A DNA stretch of 64,000 nt from Wurfbainia villosa (Eukaryota > Streptophyta > Magnoliopsida > Zingiberales > Zingiberaceae). Positions 23,601-34,924 of the stretch are shown here, one piece after another; position 1 is the first letter of the stretch, and each line of letters begins with the position of its first letter. A program made the translations under genes and the position numbers. The DNA lies in the NCBI GenBank assembly GCA_025175895.1, contig CM045991.1:82075174-82139173 (forward strand), given 5' to 3'. The notes below the pieces were generated by a model that was not told where the DNA came from, searched no databases, and saw nothing but the letters and a program-made list of their open reading frames with translations.

Positions 23601-24628
23601 GTATCTCACGTTTACGCTAGTTGAGAAACTACGAGATAAGCTATCATATACATGACGGAGATTTAGCAGCTATTATCTTGTTTTGTAGATGTATGGAGTA
23701 GGAATGCTCATGGGATTTTGGTTAGCTACTGGGTAGCTACTATAGAGTTGCTAGAACACGGATAGTTGCAACAAGGGAGATTGGTCACTATAGTCTCCCA
23801 GTCACCTACAATATGTGTGGTGGAGTGGATTTCGGACGATGGATGGATTTCTCTTGTGAGAAGATAATTCCTTGTCTCTAATAAGGATAGTGGTTATAGA
23901 GTTGCATTTGAATTAGGAAGAGTTGTTTCAGGAGACTCGTCATTCGAGATTGATGATTTATTCGGAGTGTATTCGAATATAGTGAGTGTTGAAACGTTCT
24001 TGGTGGTGGAACGACATGTGGGACATGGGTTGATTTCGTAGGTTGATTGTGTCAACAAGTAAAGGTGAAAAATTAGTGACCAGTAGGGTTACATACCGAG
24101 ATGGAAGTGGGAGCCTAGTACAATGGACTGTGTTGGGAGATTATCTGAAATTCGGTGAGAACTTGATGCAATTTGGGGTAATCGATGGTTGATTAACCAA
24201 GTCCGCTCATTTTCTACCGAGCTGTAAGATGAATTTCATTGAATCGCTTGATAAATTTATACTGCAAGGGGATTTCGAGTTTCATGGAGTAACCTTGAGT
24301 AGCGTTTCTGAAAGTGGTTCATAATTCACTTTACGATTCTGGCAAAGTCCCCAACAGGTCACGAATATAGAGCTCCACTCTAGTACGAAAGGTTACCTTT
24401 TTGATAGATGGTCAATATGGAAGTATTATTCATACTTTAGAAGGCCTGTTGAGAGTATACATGGTAGATTTTAGAGGTTATGTGAGAGATGAAAAATAAT
24501 ATTCAAGCTCAGTACCCCATTTAGTCACTTGAGGTGTGTAACTTTTCTCCAAATACTTGAGATGCTTGTTGTGACTTTTCTCCAAATACTCGTACATGAG
24601 TCAGAAATTTGAAGATCAAATTTTTATT
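20640..24628 (+). pseudogene. element F gag-pol remnants (Ty3/gypsy)
   Basis: No long frame remains, but three landmarks are in order. A degraded zinc-knuckle region (CVQCGTRRHAK, about 21785) marks the end of gag. The start of reverse transcriptase is at about 22650-22780: YSDVVLDEHPGLPLHRQVEY, then LKTPYRG, resembling the chromovirus FPDELPGLPP...KAPYRM block. The integrase core is at about 24180-24480, with a TKSAHFLPS-type start and a RFWQSPQQ motif. Spacing fits gag-protease-RT-RNase H-integrase, the Ty3/gypsy order. Decay is heavy throughout, which makes F one of the older layers. Confidence 0.75.
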
Positions 24629-24640
24629 AGTGGGGGAGAA
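24629..24640 (+). promoter_or_regulatory. polypurine tract of element F
   Basis: AGTGGGGGAGAA directly precedes the 3' LTR start TGTAAGATATCGG. It would prime plus-strand cDNA synthesis. Confidence 0.85.
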
Positions 24641-27222
24641 TGTAAGATATCGGAAATAAAAATACCCCTAGTTGGTCAATAAATCACCTTATAAAATTTT
24701 CTGAAATAAAGTCAGTTTGATATAGAAATTAACCAATCTATCTAGGAAAATTATTGGAAGGTGGCTTGATTAATTAAAAGATTAGCATTATTAATCAAGG
24801 GTTAAGGTGGTTAAGATTGTTGGGTTTCCGACACCGTGGTGAGTGTGTTCGAACATGTTTCGTAAACATGTGCACAGTGGAAGAATTAAAAAGCAATAAA
24901 TCTAATTTATTACAACACACACCACACGCATGCATAGTACAACATGTGTAGACATAATCGAAGTTTCAAATTTTGCAATAAAAGGAAATTACGTTAGTTA
25001 TACCTGACGTATCACGTGCAGCGGGAATGATATCAACCAGAGCAACTCTCGCTAGAATTGCCTCTATCCATATCTACGCCGAGTACCGTCGGGATAGCTT
25101 TGCCAAGCTACGAGCCTCGTCTTCGTAGGAGTCACTAGCCTCGCGTCGAAGACGATGTGATCGAGAGAAAAGCATAATCCAAATCAAAATTCGGATTCAA
25201 AAATGAGTCCCCAAAACTCGCTTCTCCGGAGAGGTATTCGTCAAGCGATTGACGAATCCTTGGTCCTCCACCTATGAAGATTACCAGAGATCCAATCCCC
25301 GGTAGGGAAGTCACTGTCGGAGCTCCAAACGCCATCCAAATGATGCTCCGACAAGAAGGAAACAAGCTGTCCAAAAACTGGACAGCTTGGTGGAGGAGTT
25401 GGCGCCGGCTAAAGGAGATGGTCGACTGATCCTTGGTCACCGGAGCCAAGGTGGATCGCTGGAGGGTCGTCGGAGCAGTGGCCAGTAGCAGCAGGACGCC
25501 GATAGCTAGGGTGGACGGCGACATAAAAGCTGGGCTGGCTTCCTTGGGCGGCGGCAAGGAGAAGAGAGGGAGAGGAGAGGATGAGAGTTTTCCAAAAATA
25601 AAACTTAGGGCTCTCCAAACCTCTAGCCACGCCTTTTTAGAGCGCGTGTTTCTTAACCATTAAGAAACATTCTCCTTAGAGTTATTGGTTCCTAACCAAA
25701 ACCCATTAACCCGCTCTAATAACTTAAGTTAAAATAAACCGAACCGAGTTGGTCTATTTTAAGTTAAAACGAACCGAACCAACTTTGGTTCATTCGTTTA
25801 AAACAAACCAAACTACTTTGGTTTATTTTCCACCATTGGATTAGAACCAAACCAATTTGGTTCATTCATCATGTCTTCATAAGACTCGGCCCATCCATGC
25901 TTCCGTTGCGATTGAAACGATTTCATACTCGCTCCTTGTTTGGTCCAGCCAAACTTAGTTTCTCTCGATCTGAGAATCTCATTCTCAAGCTCATTTTAAA
26001 TCCTTCGGATTACGCTCGTTGTGCATGTGACCAAATAGGTTCCCGATTTATGTTGGTCCTCTATAATTATTCATTAATTATAGAACAATCATGAGTGACA
26101 CCTAGTAGTACATCATGATCACCAATTAATCAGAAAATTAACAGTTGATTCTAGAACCATTTCTGAAACCCTTCAGCAGCTATAATGAATCGTGCCCCAT
26201 TCCCTTCACTCATCTTATATCCACTTGGTTCAGGACATGGTCTATGGTGTCAGTCCCCACTAGGCTGACTACGTCACACCTAGCCCAAGTATCATTTCCT
26301 CGTCCTACGAATTCTAGTTACTGCACATGTATCCTAGAGTACCTTACTCTAAACATGTAATGCTTTGGCCAAAGACTTTAGTAATAATCCGACGAAAGGC
26401 CAAGGGTATAAATCTCCTCGCAAGGAGTGGTGAATCCTTTATAGGCTATTCAAACACCTTTGGGCATTTCGACTTATACCCAATCATCTCGGGACCACAT
26501 CTTCTTGGAGATGCTTGCTTAATATGTCAAAGCATAAGTCTCCATGACCAAGATGACTTGAATACCGCAAGTCAAAGGAACATCGCACTTAAGTTGTAGT
26601 AAGAACTTCATTGACATATACATATATGCAGAGAACCATATGAAATCTTACAACTGGTCACTCCAATGAACTAGTTACCATAACTAGCATCCATAATTAA
26701 CTCCGACATCACAATGTCTCTAGCCAGTGAGAATCAGCTGCTTGGATATACCAAAGAGTATACCTCGTGCAAGTCTCGATAGAATTGATGGTGTCCAAAT
26801 CCATCAATTCATCGACTAGGGATAATTCTAATACATCACAATTACATATGTAGAGATACTCACTAGTTGTGATCCAATCACAAATTCTCTCATGTTGTGA
26901 ATCGTATTATAGACATTCAGTAAATGAGTTTAAGATCTGATCAAATACATGAAAACATGTATACTCAAATAGTGATTATTCATTTATCATATAAATGGTT
27001 TAAACATAATGCGATTGCCTTAGGACACCTCTCATATATAACTAACAAAGATATATTTAAGTGACCGGTCAAAGTTTTCTCCCAAAAGCCCTAATTTCTT
27101 TTCTCATCGTGATTCCCTAATTTTCTCGATCGGCGCTTTCTCCTTCACTATCGTGATTTTTGCCCGATGCCTCTTCTTCCTTCTCCGATCGTACCTTTTC
27201 TCTTCTATCGATGGTCGTCGTC
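24641..27222 (+). repeat. 3' LTR of element F, truncated and split
   Basis: It matches 16503-16850 with small differences. It is split at 24817/27048 by a solo G-type LTR and ends at 27222 after ATGGTCGTCGTC, where E gag starts. Only about 350 bp of an LTR of at least 3.2 kb remains. Confidence 0.85.
24818..27047 (-). repeat. solo LTR of the element G family (2230 bp), target duplication aagat
   Basis: It starts TGTTGGGTTTCCG and ends ATATAACTAACA on the plus strand, the reverse complement of the LTRs of element G (49590-51822). It is flanked by aagat at 24813-24817 and 27048-27052. No primer-binding site, internal region or second LTR is present, so it arose by LTR-LTR recombination. A minus-strand frame at 25135-25557 is LTR sequence downstream of the TATA region and has no conserved frame in the other copies. 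Confidence 0.92.
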
Positions 27223-27603
27223 ACTTAGCTAATTTCCTACCTAGGCATGCAATTATATTATACAATTTTTCTTCTAATCGAGAGGTTACCTCGTCTTATC
27301 TTTCGGAAATGGATGCGGATTTATGGCTTCTCTCGGACTCAGAATTGGACTCGTACTAGGCATGCAATTCTCAAACTTAGCTAACTTCCAATTTAGGCAT
27401 GCAATTATATTGTACAACTTATCTTCTAAGGGAGAAGTTACCTCATTTAGTCCTTCTGAAATTGATGCGGATGCATGGCTTCTCTCGGACTCGGAATCGG
27501 ACTCGTACTCGGAATTTGATTTGGCTCCGTAGCTTGATTCGACCATGAACACCACGAAGCTTCTCTTCGTCTCTTCTGCATCCGACTCTTCCGAGGATGA
27601 TTC
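27223..27603 (-). pseudogene. element E gag, acidic middle segment with tandem duplication
   Basis: The minus strand reads an acidic ESSEESDAEETKRSF-type stretch followed by VFMVESSYGAKSN and EYESDSESERSHASASIS, then a KLYNIIACLNWKLAKFE coiled-coil start. This matches the equivalent D gag segment (EASEEEDDDHVFMAK...). About 152 bp are tandemly duplicated (copies starting near 27225 and 27377). The right edge is the gattc target duplication of solo LTR A2; the rest of E gag resumes at 43618. The left edge is the deletion breakpoint with LTR F. Confidence 0.75.
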
Positions 27604-27994
27604 TGAAGGTAGGAAACTTCGCTTCCCACTTCAATTCGATCACTTGTTCATGGCGATCCCTTCTATGTCCCCGGATAAAAAAATTTATCCTTGACAAGAG
27701 TGATTGCCCAAGCAACCTTTTCATCGTCGTGCTATTCGATTAGAGTAGTCACTTGAACAAACTTATTGTTCAAGCGACCAACCTCTATTCTATGAGTAGT
27801 CGTAGAATAGACGATGTACGGATCGCCGGCTTTTGTGTTTATATTCGGGGTCCAAGTATATTTAGTTACAAAATAGAATATATATCATGCATATAATTGA
27901 AAAGAAAATATAAACATGTAACAAATGAAAATAGAGAATCGATATACCTCTTGATCTTCTATTGTATGACCTTCCTCCTTTCGAACGTCGTGTG

Positions 27995-29908
27995 TGTTAG
28001 TTATAGCCCTAAGAACCAATCATGTGATGGTTGAATAGGGAACATTTTGTATCATATTCTATAAAGGCAAAGGATTGGTTATTATATTTAAGTCTTGCTT
28101 GTGCCAGCTAAATTAAATATAGTAATGCCCTAGAAAAGTAGGTTCTTATCTACAGCACATCAATTGGCAGAATTGATTATGAGAGGCTGTAGAGAACACT
28201 TTCTAAATGTTCCTAGTCAAGTATTAATATGCAAGGGCAATATTAATACATAAAGACTAGCATGTAGGTCAATTGATGACTTGATCTCACAAGTCATGGA
28301 TATATGATATCAAGTTGACACATGGGTATATATTAGAGAATATATCTTGAACCAAGCCATGAGAAAGTTTCATGGATCGTTATATGAGTGTCATAAACTT
28401 TCTCATGTGACTATTGGTATGAATAGTCCTCGACACAAGTCACTACGGTTCCTCTCATAAGGAGTTATGTACTTTGGTATCGTCCAAACGTCACCCGTAA
28501 AGGTGGACCATAAAGGCGACATCGGGTATATAACAAATTATGCGGAGGGATGTGAGTGATGTAGATGGGATCTATCCTCTCATATGGACGAGAGTGATAT
28601 CGGTGGGCCCCTTGATTGAGTAGAACTACTAAAACGCATGGCCATGCTCGAATGAGTCAATATGAGATATTGAGCTCATTTGTTTGAGTTAGTTTACTCA
28701 TGGATCAAGAAACACATAGATTGATCGAGGATGACACGGTCTATGCCTCATTGATCAATCTGATATCAAGGATAGAAGGACACGGTCATATATTATAGTA
28801 GTCACGGAAAGGTTAGTCGGATCTTGACTTATCTCATAACTTGGGTAGCAATGATGTATTGCTAGATGCCGCTCATTGCTTGTGTATCTAAAAGAGTTTA
28901 GGTCCACTGCCAACGTTATGAGAGCCTATAGGGTCACACACAAAGAGCATGATGATTAGAGGAATTAGAGTATTCTAGTTTGACTAGAATAATTTGGGAA
29001 TAAGCTTAAGTACAAAATGGTTTTTGGACTTTAAGCTTAATGAGAATTTTTAGCTAATTGATTTAATGAGATTAATTCAATATGTTACCTCATTGATTTA
29101 ATAAGATTAATTCAATATGATAACATAAGCTTAATTGAATTAATAAGATTAATTCAATATGATAACATAAGCTTAATTGAATTAATAAGATTAATTCAAT
29201 ATGATAACATAAGCTTAATTGAATTAATAAGATTAATTCAACATGCATGAATGCCACATAAGCATGCCACCTAAGCATGCCACCTAAGCATCCACCTAAG
29301 CTAGATAAGGTGGAAGGAAACAAAATGGTTTTGTCTCCTTAAGTGGCCGGCCAAACAAGGAAGCCAAATCCTTTTTGAGTGTGTCTCAATGCAATGGATT
29401 GCATTGAATGTGAAGGAGGTGGAAGGGTTTTTCCAACCCTATAAAAGGCTCCATGGAGGGGCCGGCCAAAGACGAATTTTTGGTGGGTGTTGTTGTTGGG
29501 AGCTTGAGGCTTGGAGAGAGCTTGAGAGCTTATTGTTGTGTGGCTTTTGTGAGTGTAGGAAGAAGAGTAGTCTTCTTCTTCCCTTCTCTTTTTCCCTAGC
29601 TTCCTCTCCTTTAGGGACTTCTCTAGCAAGAAGTAAAGGAGAGCTCCTCTAGTTTTTCTTTTGTGAGACAAGAGCTTGCTCGTGTGGATACATATAGAGG
29701 CACTGACACTTGAACGTGCTAAAGATCCAACAAACAAAAGGAAGAAGAAGGGATTAACAAGGGCACGCAACAAAGGTAATCCTCTCCTATAAGATAGGTT
29801 TGGTTTAGAGAAATTTATTTTATACGAGTTTGCTTTTCGCATGGATCACTTGGAAGGGATCCTAATTTTTCCGTTACATATGCCATTTGGCATAAAGAAT
29901 TCCCTACA
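27995..29908 (+). repeat. 5' LTR of element K (1914 bp)
   Basis: A 42-bp tandem array (GATTAATTCAA cores at 29105, 29147, 29189 and 29231, plus a shorter first copy at 29070) lies about 200 bp upstream of the TATA box CTATAAAAGG at 29439-29448. The array makes a repetitive minus-strand frame (29090-29323) that is not a gene. It differs from the 3' LTR by many small indels. Confidence 0.92.
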
Positions 29909-31080
29909 AAGGGTATCGAGCCACAAGATCGTATAAAATAAGTTTTCTCTATTTTATATGTGATATAGAAGTAGGATAAATTTTATGAGTTGATAATTGT
30001 ATTAGCAATTGTCAAACATAATAAAATATCCAATGTCTTTTAAAAGTTAAAATGACATGGTGCATGGTTATGGCCTAGTCCCAAAAGATTTGTGAATGTG
30101 TGTGTTGTAATTTTTAAATACGGCCTGCGTGTCATGCCTTCCTCCTAAAATTCTTGTTGTAAAATTAGTTTTAGACTAATGTAACTCAGTATTTCTCCTT
30201 TGTAATGTACAAAACAAAGATGGAGGGTCCATTGGAAGAAGAGGTTACAAGGAGGAAGTCAACACACAAGACAACCAAAAGGAAGCACTTAGGAGAAGAT
30301 GTTGTCCCTAGGTTGACCAATCAATCTTTTCATTGGCTTGAGAAGATTGTAGAATAAGGGCCATAACCATGACACGCTTAGTTTAATATGTATGTGATGC
30401 ATGTTAGTTTAGCTTGCATGTGATGCATGATTAGTTTAGCTTATATGTGATGTATGCTAATATGTATATGATACATGTTTATTTCTTAATAAGTCAAAAA
30501 CGATATGCCTACCAAAGCTTGGTACTCACTACTTCCTCGATCATTTGTTATTGGGTTTGCCAAAGCAAAGCAATGCATTTTATCTTGGAAGAGTGCGAGA
30601 GGACAATCGTGATGTCCCGCTATCAAACTTGGTTAAGACTTAATTAAGTTTTCTTAATTAGTTAAGAAAGTAGAGACATATATTAGCTTTGAACATAAGT
30701 TTTAAAATTAGTTTTATGTGATTTCCGAACATCAGCTTTGTCTTAGAAGTGGTCGTTGCTCCGATATCCAAGAAGGCCCCTGTGCCTCGCCACACCGAAG
30801 TCGTTTAGGAATAAACACTAAACTAATCTAAAACTTAACCAAAGCTATTAAAGAGTTACATCAGATGTAATTGGCAAAAGATTGCCTACCTAATTATACT
30901 ACGTCTTGGGCGATTAGCCAAAGCTAACTCAAGACGAATTATAATGTGGATCTTTATCCCATATAAATTTATAGCTAAATAGTAGCTATGAGAATTTAGT
31001 GGGAGCCTCATTTAATTAAAGGCCTAATTAAATGATTTAGGTATGATACTTAACTTTGCATTTTAATGTTGTAGATCACC
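29909..31080 (+). other. untranslated leader of element K
   Basis: About 1.17 kb between the LTR and gag. It starts with GGGTATCGAGCCACAAG, a degraded primer-binding site. Near 30380-30475 an imperfect repeat of about 30 bp with the word ATGTGATGCATG or similar recurs three to four times. No coding signal. Confidence 0.6.
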
Positions 31081-31860
31081 ATGACATCTAACACGACACA
31101 CCCCTCAACTTCGCGATCTGTCTTGAGAAGGACAAGCTTAATGGAGCGAACTTTCTTGATCGTATAGGAACTTGAGGATTATCCTCAAGCAAGAACGCAA
31201 ACCGTATGTCCTAGAGAGCTACCTCAAACACCCGCCCATGCGCCACTCGTCTTTGAAAAGGATGCTTATAAGAAGCATCAAGATGACGATTAGATGTGTC
31301 ATGTCTTATGCTTGCCACCATGAACTCTCGAGCTTGTAAGCAACATGAGAACATGGATGCCTATGATATGGTTGAGCATTTGAAACAACTATATCAAGGA
31401 CAAGCTAGGCACGAGCGTTTTGAAGTGTCTAAGGCTCTTTTGCATGCAAGATGCATGAAGGAACACTGTAGGAACTCACGTGACTCAAAATGATTGGGTA
31501 CGTTGAGAACCTTGAAAGACTAGGTTTTCCATCGAGCCAAGAATTGGCAAACCGATGTTATCCCGCAATCGTTGCGGAAGCATATAATCAATTCGTCATG
31601 AATTATAACATGAATGAAATTGATAAACCTTTGCTCGAGATTCTCAAAGATGTTAAGAATCACAACCGAATCTCAAAAAGAAAGTTAGCAACGTACTAAT
31701 GGTCAAGAAGGGCAAAGGCAAGGGTAAGACCCAAGCCAAAGGCAAGGCCAATTCATCCACTTCAAAGGGTAAAGGTAAAGTACCTAAGGAAGGGGACTGC
31801 TTCCATTGCGGTGAGACTGGACACTGGAAGCGGAACTGCAAAGTCTACCTTGAGGAAGTA
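31081..31860 (+). pseudogene. element K gag, broken
   Basis: A start ATG at 31081 leads to MTSNTTHPS, and in shifting frames LEKDKLNGANFLD, RNLRIILKQERKPYVLE and later HENMDAYDMVEHLKQLYQGQARHERFEVSKAL (31340-31440, here in two parts: HENMDAYDMVEHLKQLY and ARHERFEVSKAL). These are Angela-type gag motifs. A complete zinc knuckle, CFHCGETGHWKRNC, is at 31798-31839, after a lysine-rich stretch. Frameshifts near 31130, 31270 and 31490 and a stop near 31700 kill it. Confidence 0.85.
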
Positions 31861-34800
31861 AAGAATAAAAGAAGTGGGACTTCTGCCTCAGGTATACACG
31901 TTATAGAAGTTAATCTATCTATTTCTTCTACATGGGTATTAGATACCGGATGTGCATCTCACATTTGTAATAATGTGCAGGGACTGAGAAATAGTAGACA
32001 AATGGCAAAAGGCGAAGTAGACCTACGAGTAGGCAATGGCGCAAAAGTTCTTTGCTATAATCGTAGGAACATATTCTTTGTCTTTGCCCTTTGGGCTTAT
32101 CTTAGAACTAGAGGAGTGCTTATATGTACACCTGCATACATAATTTCTGTATCTTGTTTGGACAAGAAAAACTTTTCTTTTAAAAAAGGACAAATGTTGT
32201 TCCATTTATTTGAATGAAATGTTCTATTGTAATGCACCACTTATGAATGGTCTCTATGTTCTAGATTTAGAAAACCCAATTTATAACGTAAATACCAAGC
32301 GGTTCAAATCGAATGATTCAACCAAACATATCTCTCGCATCGCCGCCTAGGTCACATAAATGAAAACGCATATCCCAACTCCATAAAGATGGATTATTGG
32401 ACTCATTTGATTTTGAATCATATGAGGTATGCGAATCTTGCCTTTAGGAAAGATGACTAAAACTCCATTTAGTGGACATGGAGAGAGAGCGACAGACTTG
32501 TTAGGACTCATACATACTGATGTATGTGGGCCTTTCAATGTCGAAGCCAGAGGAGGCTATAAGTACTTTATTACTTTCACTGATGATATGAGTAGATTTG
32601 GCTACTTATATTTGATGAGACATAAGTCAGAATCCTTTGAAAAGTTCAAAGCATTCAAGAATGAAGTACAAAACCAACTTGGTAAGCGAGTGAATACCTT
32701 AGTCAAGAGTTTCGTGATCACCGTTGAGTGTGGGATAATATCCCAACTCACTCCCGAACACCACAATGGAATGGTGTATCCGAGAGGAGAAATCGTACTC
32801 TATTAGATATGGTACGATCAATGATGAGCCGATCGATCTACCTACTTCCTTTTGGGGACTAGCTCTAGAGATACCGCCACACTTAATCGCGTCCCATCAA
32901 AAGCCGTAGAAAAGACACCATATACGATATGGACTGGGAAGAGTCCCAAAATGTCTTTTATAAAGATTTGGGGTTGTGAAGCTTATATAAGACGTCAAGT
33001 CTCAGATAAACTAGGACCCAAATCAGATAAGTGTTATTTTGTCGGATATCCCAAGGAAACTAAGGGATATTACTTTTACAATCCCACACTTGGCAAGGTG
33101 TTTGTTGCCAGAAATGCTGTCTTTCTAGAAAGAGAATTTATTTCTAGAAAAACTAGTGGGAGTAAAATTCATCTTGAAGAAGTTCAAGATGACGATAACA
33201 CTAAGGCTTCGATGGAAAATGAACAGGAACCACAAAGTGTTGTGGATGAGGAAATTGTTGCCCAAAGAGTTGTGGAGCAAACACTGCTCAAGTAGACCAA
33301 CCTCTTCGTAGATCTGATAGGATCCCGTCAACCCTCGAGAGATATTCTTCTTTCTCGACCGACAACGGTGAGGTATTGCTTGTCGATCTTGGACGAGCCT
33401 ACATCCTATCAAGAAGCTATGATGAGCCCAGATTGAGAAATGGCTAGAGGCCATGAGATCCGAAATGGAATCCATGTACACTAACCAAGTATGGACCTTG
33501 GTCGATCCACCAAGGGTAAAACCCATTGGGTGTAAGTGGGTCTTTAAAGTAAAGACGACATGGATGGTAATAAGCATACCTATAAAGGTAGATTGGTGGC
33601 TAAAGGATTCAAACAAATTCATGGTATTGACTATGATGAAACCTTTTCACCGATGATGCTTAAATCCATTCGGATCATACTTGCTATATGACCTACCACG
33701 ATTATGAGATCTGGCAGATGGATGTCAAAACCGCTTTTCTGAATGGAAAGCTACTCGAGGATGTGTACATGACACAACCTGAGAGTTTTTGAAGATCCAA
33801 AGCATCCTGGAAAGGTATGCAAACTGCAAAGGTCCATTTATGGACTAAAGCAAGCCTCTCGGAATCTTCGATTCGATGATGCAATCAAGGAGTTTGGTTT
33901 CATCAAGAATGAAGATGAACCTTGTGTCTACAAGAGAAATAGTGGGAGCACAGCTTGTATTTCTTGTCTTGTATGTAGATGACATACTTCTCATCGAAAT
34001 GATATTCCCTCACCCAAAGTGAAGATGTGGTTAGGAATTGTTTCTCGATGAAAGACTTAGGTGAAGCTACCTATATTCTAGGCATCAAGATCTATAGAGA
34101 TAGATCTAAAAGATTACTTGGCCTAAGTCGAGTACATACATTGATAAAGTGCTAGATCGCTTTGCTATGCAAAATTCCAAGAAAGGATTTCGCTTTATCA
34201 CATGGTGTGAGTCTTTCAAGACTCAATGTCCTCTTCTAAGGAGGAGAGAGATCGCATGGATAAGATCCCTTATGCTGCGCCATAGGGTCTATCATATGCG
34301 CCATGCTTTATACTGTTCTGACGTCTCGTATGCTTTGAGCATGACGAGTAGATACTACTCGGATCCAGTGAAAGTCAGCGGATAGCGTCAAAAATATTCT
34401 TAATACTTACGAAGAATGAAAGAATATTTCCGATATTTGAGGCAATGAGAGCTAGGAAGGGTTACGTGATGCAAGCTTCCAAATGCATAAGGATGACTAT
34501 AGATCGCAATCGAGTGCGTGTTTTGCTGAATGGTGGAGCCGTGGAGTCGAAGAGTTCAAAGCAGACACGCTTGTTGATTCTACAAGCGGAGTATATTCGC
34601 ATCGATCTGCAGAAAGGAGGTTGTTTGGCTCGTAAGTTCATCGTGAACTTGGGGTAGTTCCTAGCATTGCAGATCCAATAGACCTCTATTGTGACAACAA
34701 TGGGGCTATTGTGCTAAGGAACCTCGATCACATCAGACCAAACACATCTGGCGCTTCCATCTCATTCGAGAGATCATCGATAGAGGAGATGTGAGGATAT

Positions 34801-34909
34801 GCAGAGTAAAAGCTAACATCGCAGATCCATTGACCAAGGCTTTGGCACAGAGGAAGCATGATGGTCACACTAGGTCACTAGGTATTAGATATCATAGTGA
34901 TTGGTACTA
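31861..34909 (+). pseudogene. element K protease-integrase-RT-RNase H, broken
   Basis: The protease motif WVLDTGCASHICN (catalytic DTG intact, D codon at 31942) is followed by a broken integrase: DVCGPFNVEARGGYKYFITF (32520-32580), MSRFGYLYLMRHKSESFEKF, then a degraded core and a C-terminus with KIWGCEAYIRRQVSDK and CYFVGYPKETKG (32960-33070). Reverse transcriptase shows WTLVDPP near 33490, MDVKTAFLNGKLLEDVYM near 33720 and YVDD at 33972-33983. RNase H ends IRYHSDWY with a TAG near 34907. Stops and frameshifts occur every few hundred bases. Confidence 0.87.
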
Positions 34910-34924
34910 GTGCTAGTGAGAGAT

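Larger units (their letters stand above)
16503..27222 (+). mobile_element. Ty3/gypsy element F (chromovirus/Tekay-like), 3' LTR truncated
   Basis: The element has a long 5' LTR (16503-20607), a tRNA-Met primer-binding site (20615), decayed gag-pol, a polypurine tract (24629-24640) and a partial 3' LTR (from 24641). LTR homology between the two copies stops at 27222, where copia gag of element E begins, so the 3' LTR remainder and part of E were deleted together. A badnavirus-like relic lies in the 5' LTR and a solo G-type LTR in the 3' LTR. F interrupts E pol after its CACQQGKQ region. The clade label comes from LTR ends and recognisable pol motifs only. Confidence 0.8.

Noticed and set aside
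29090..29323. Minus-strand frame with a repeated LILLIQLSLCYH peptide
   Set aside because: It is the translation of the 42-bp tandem array. No start context or conservation apart from the DNA repeat.
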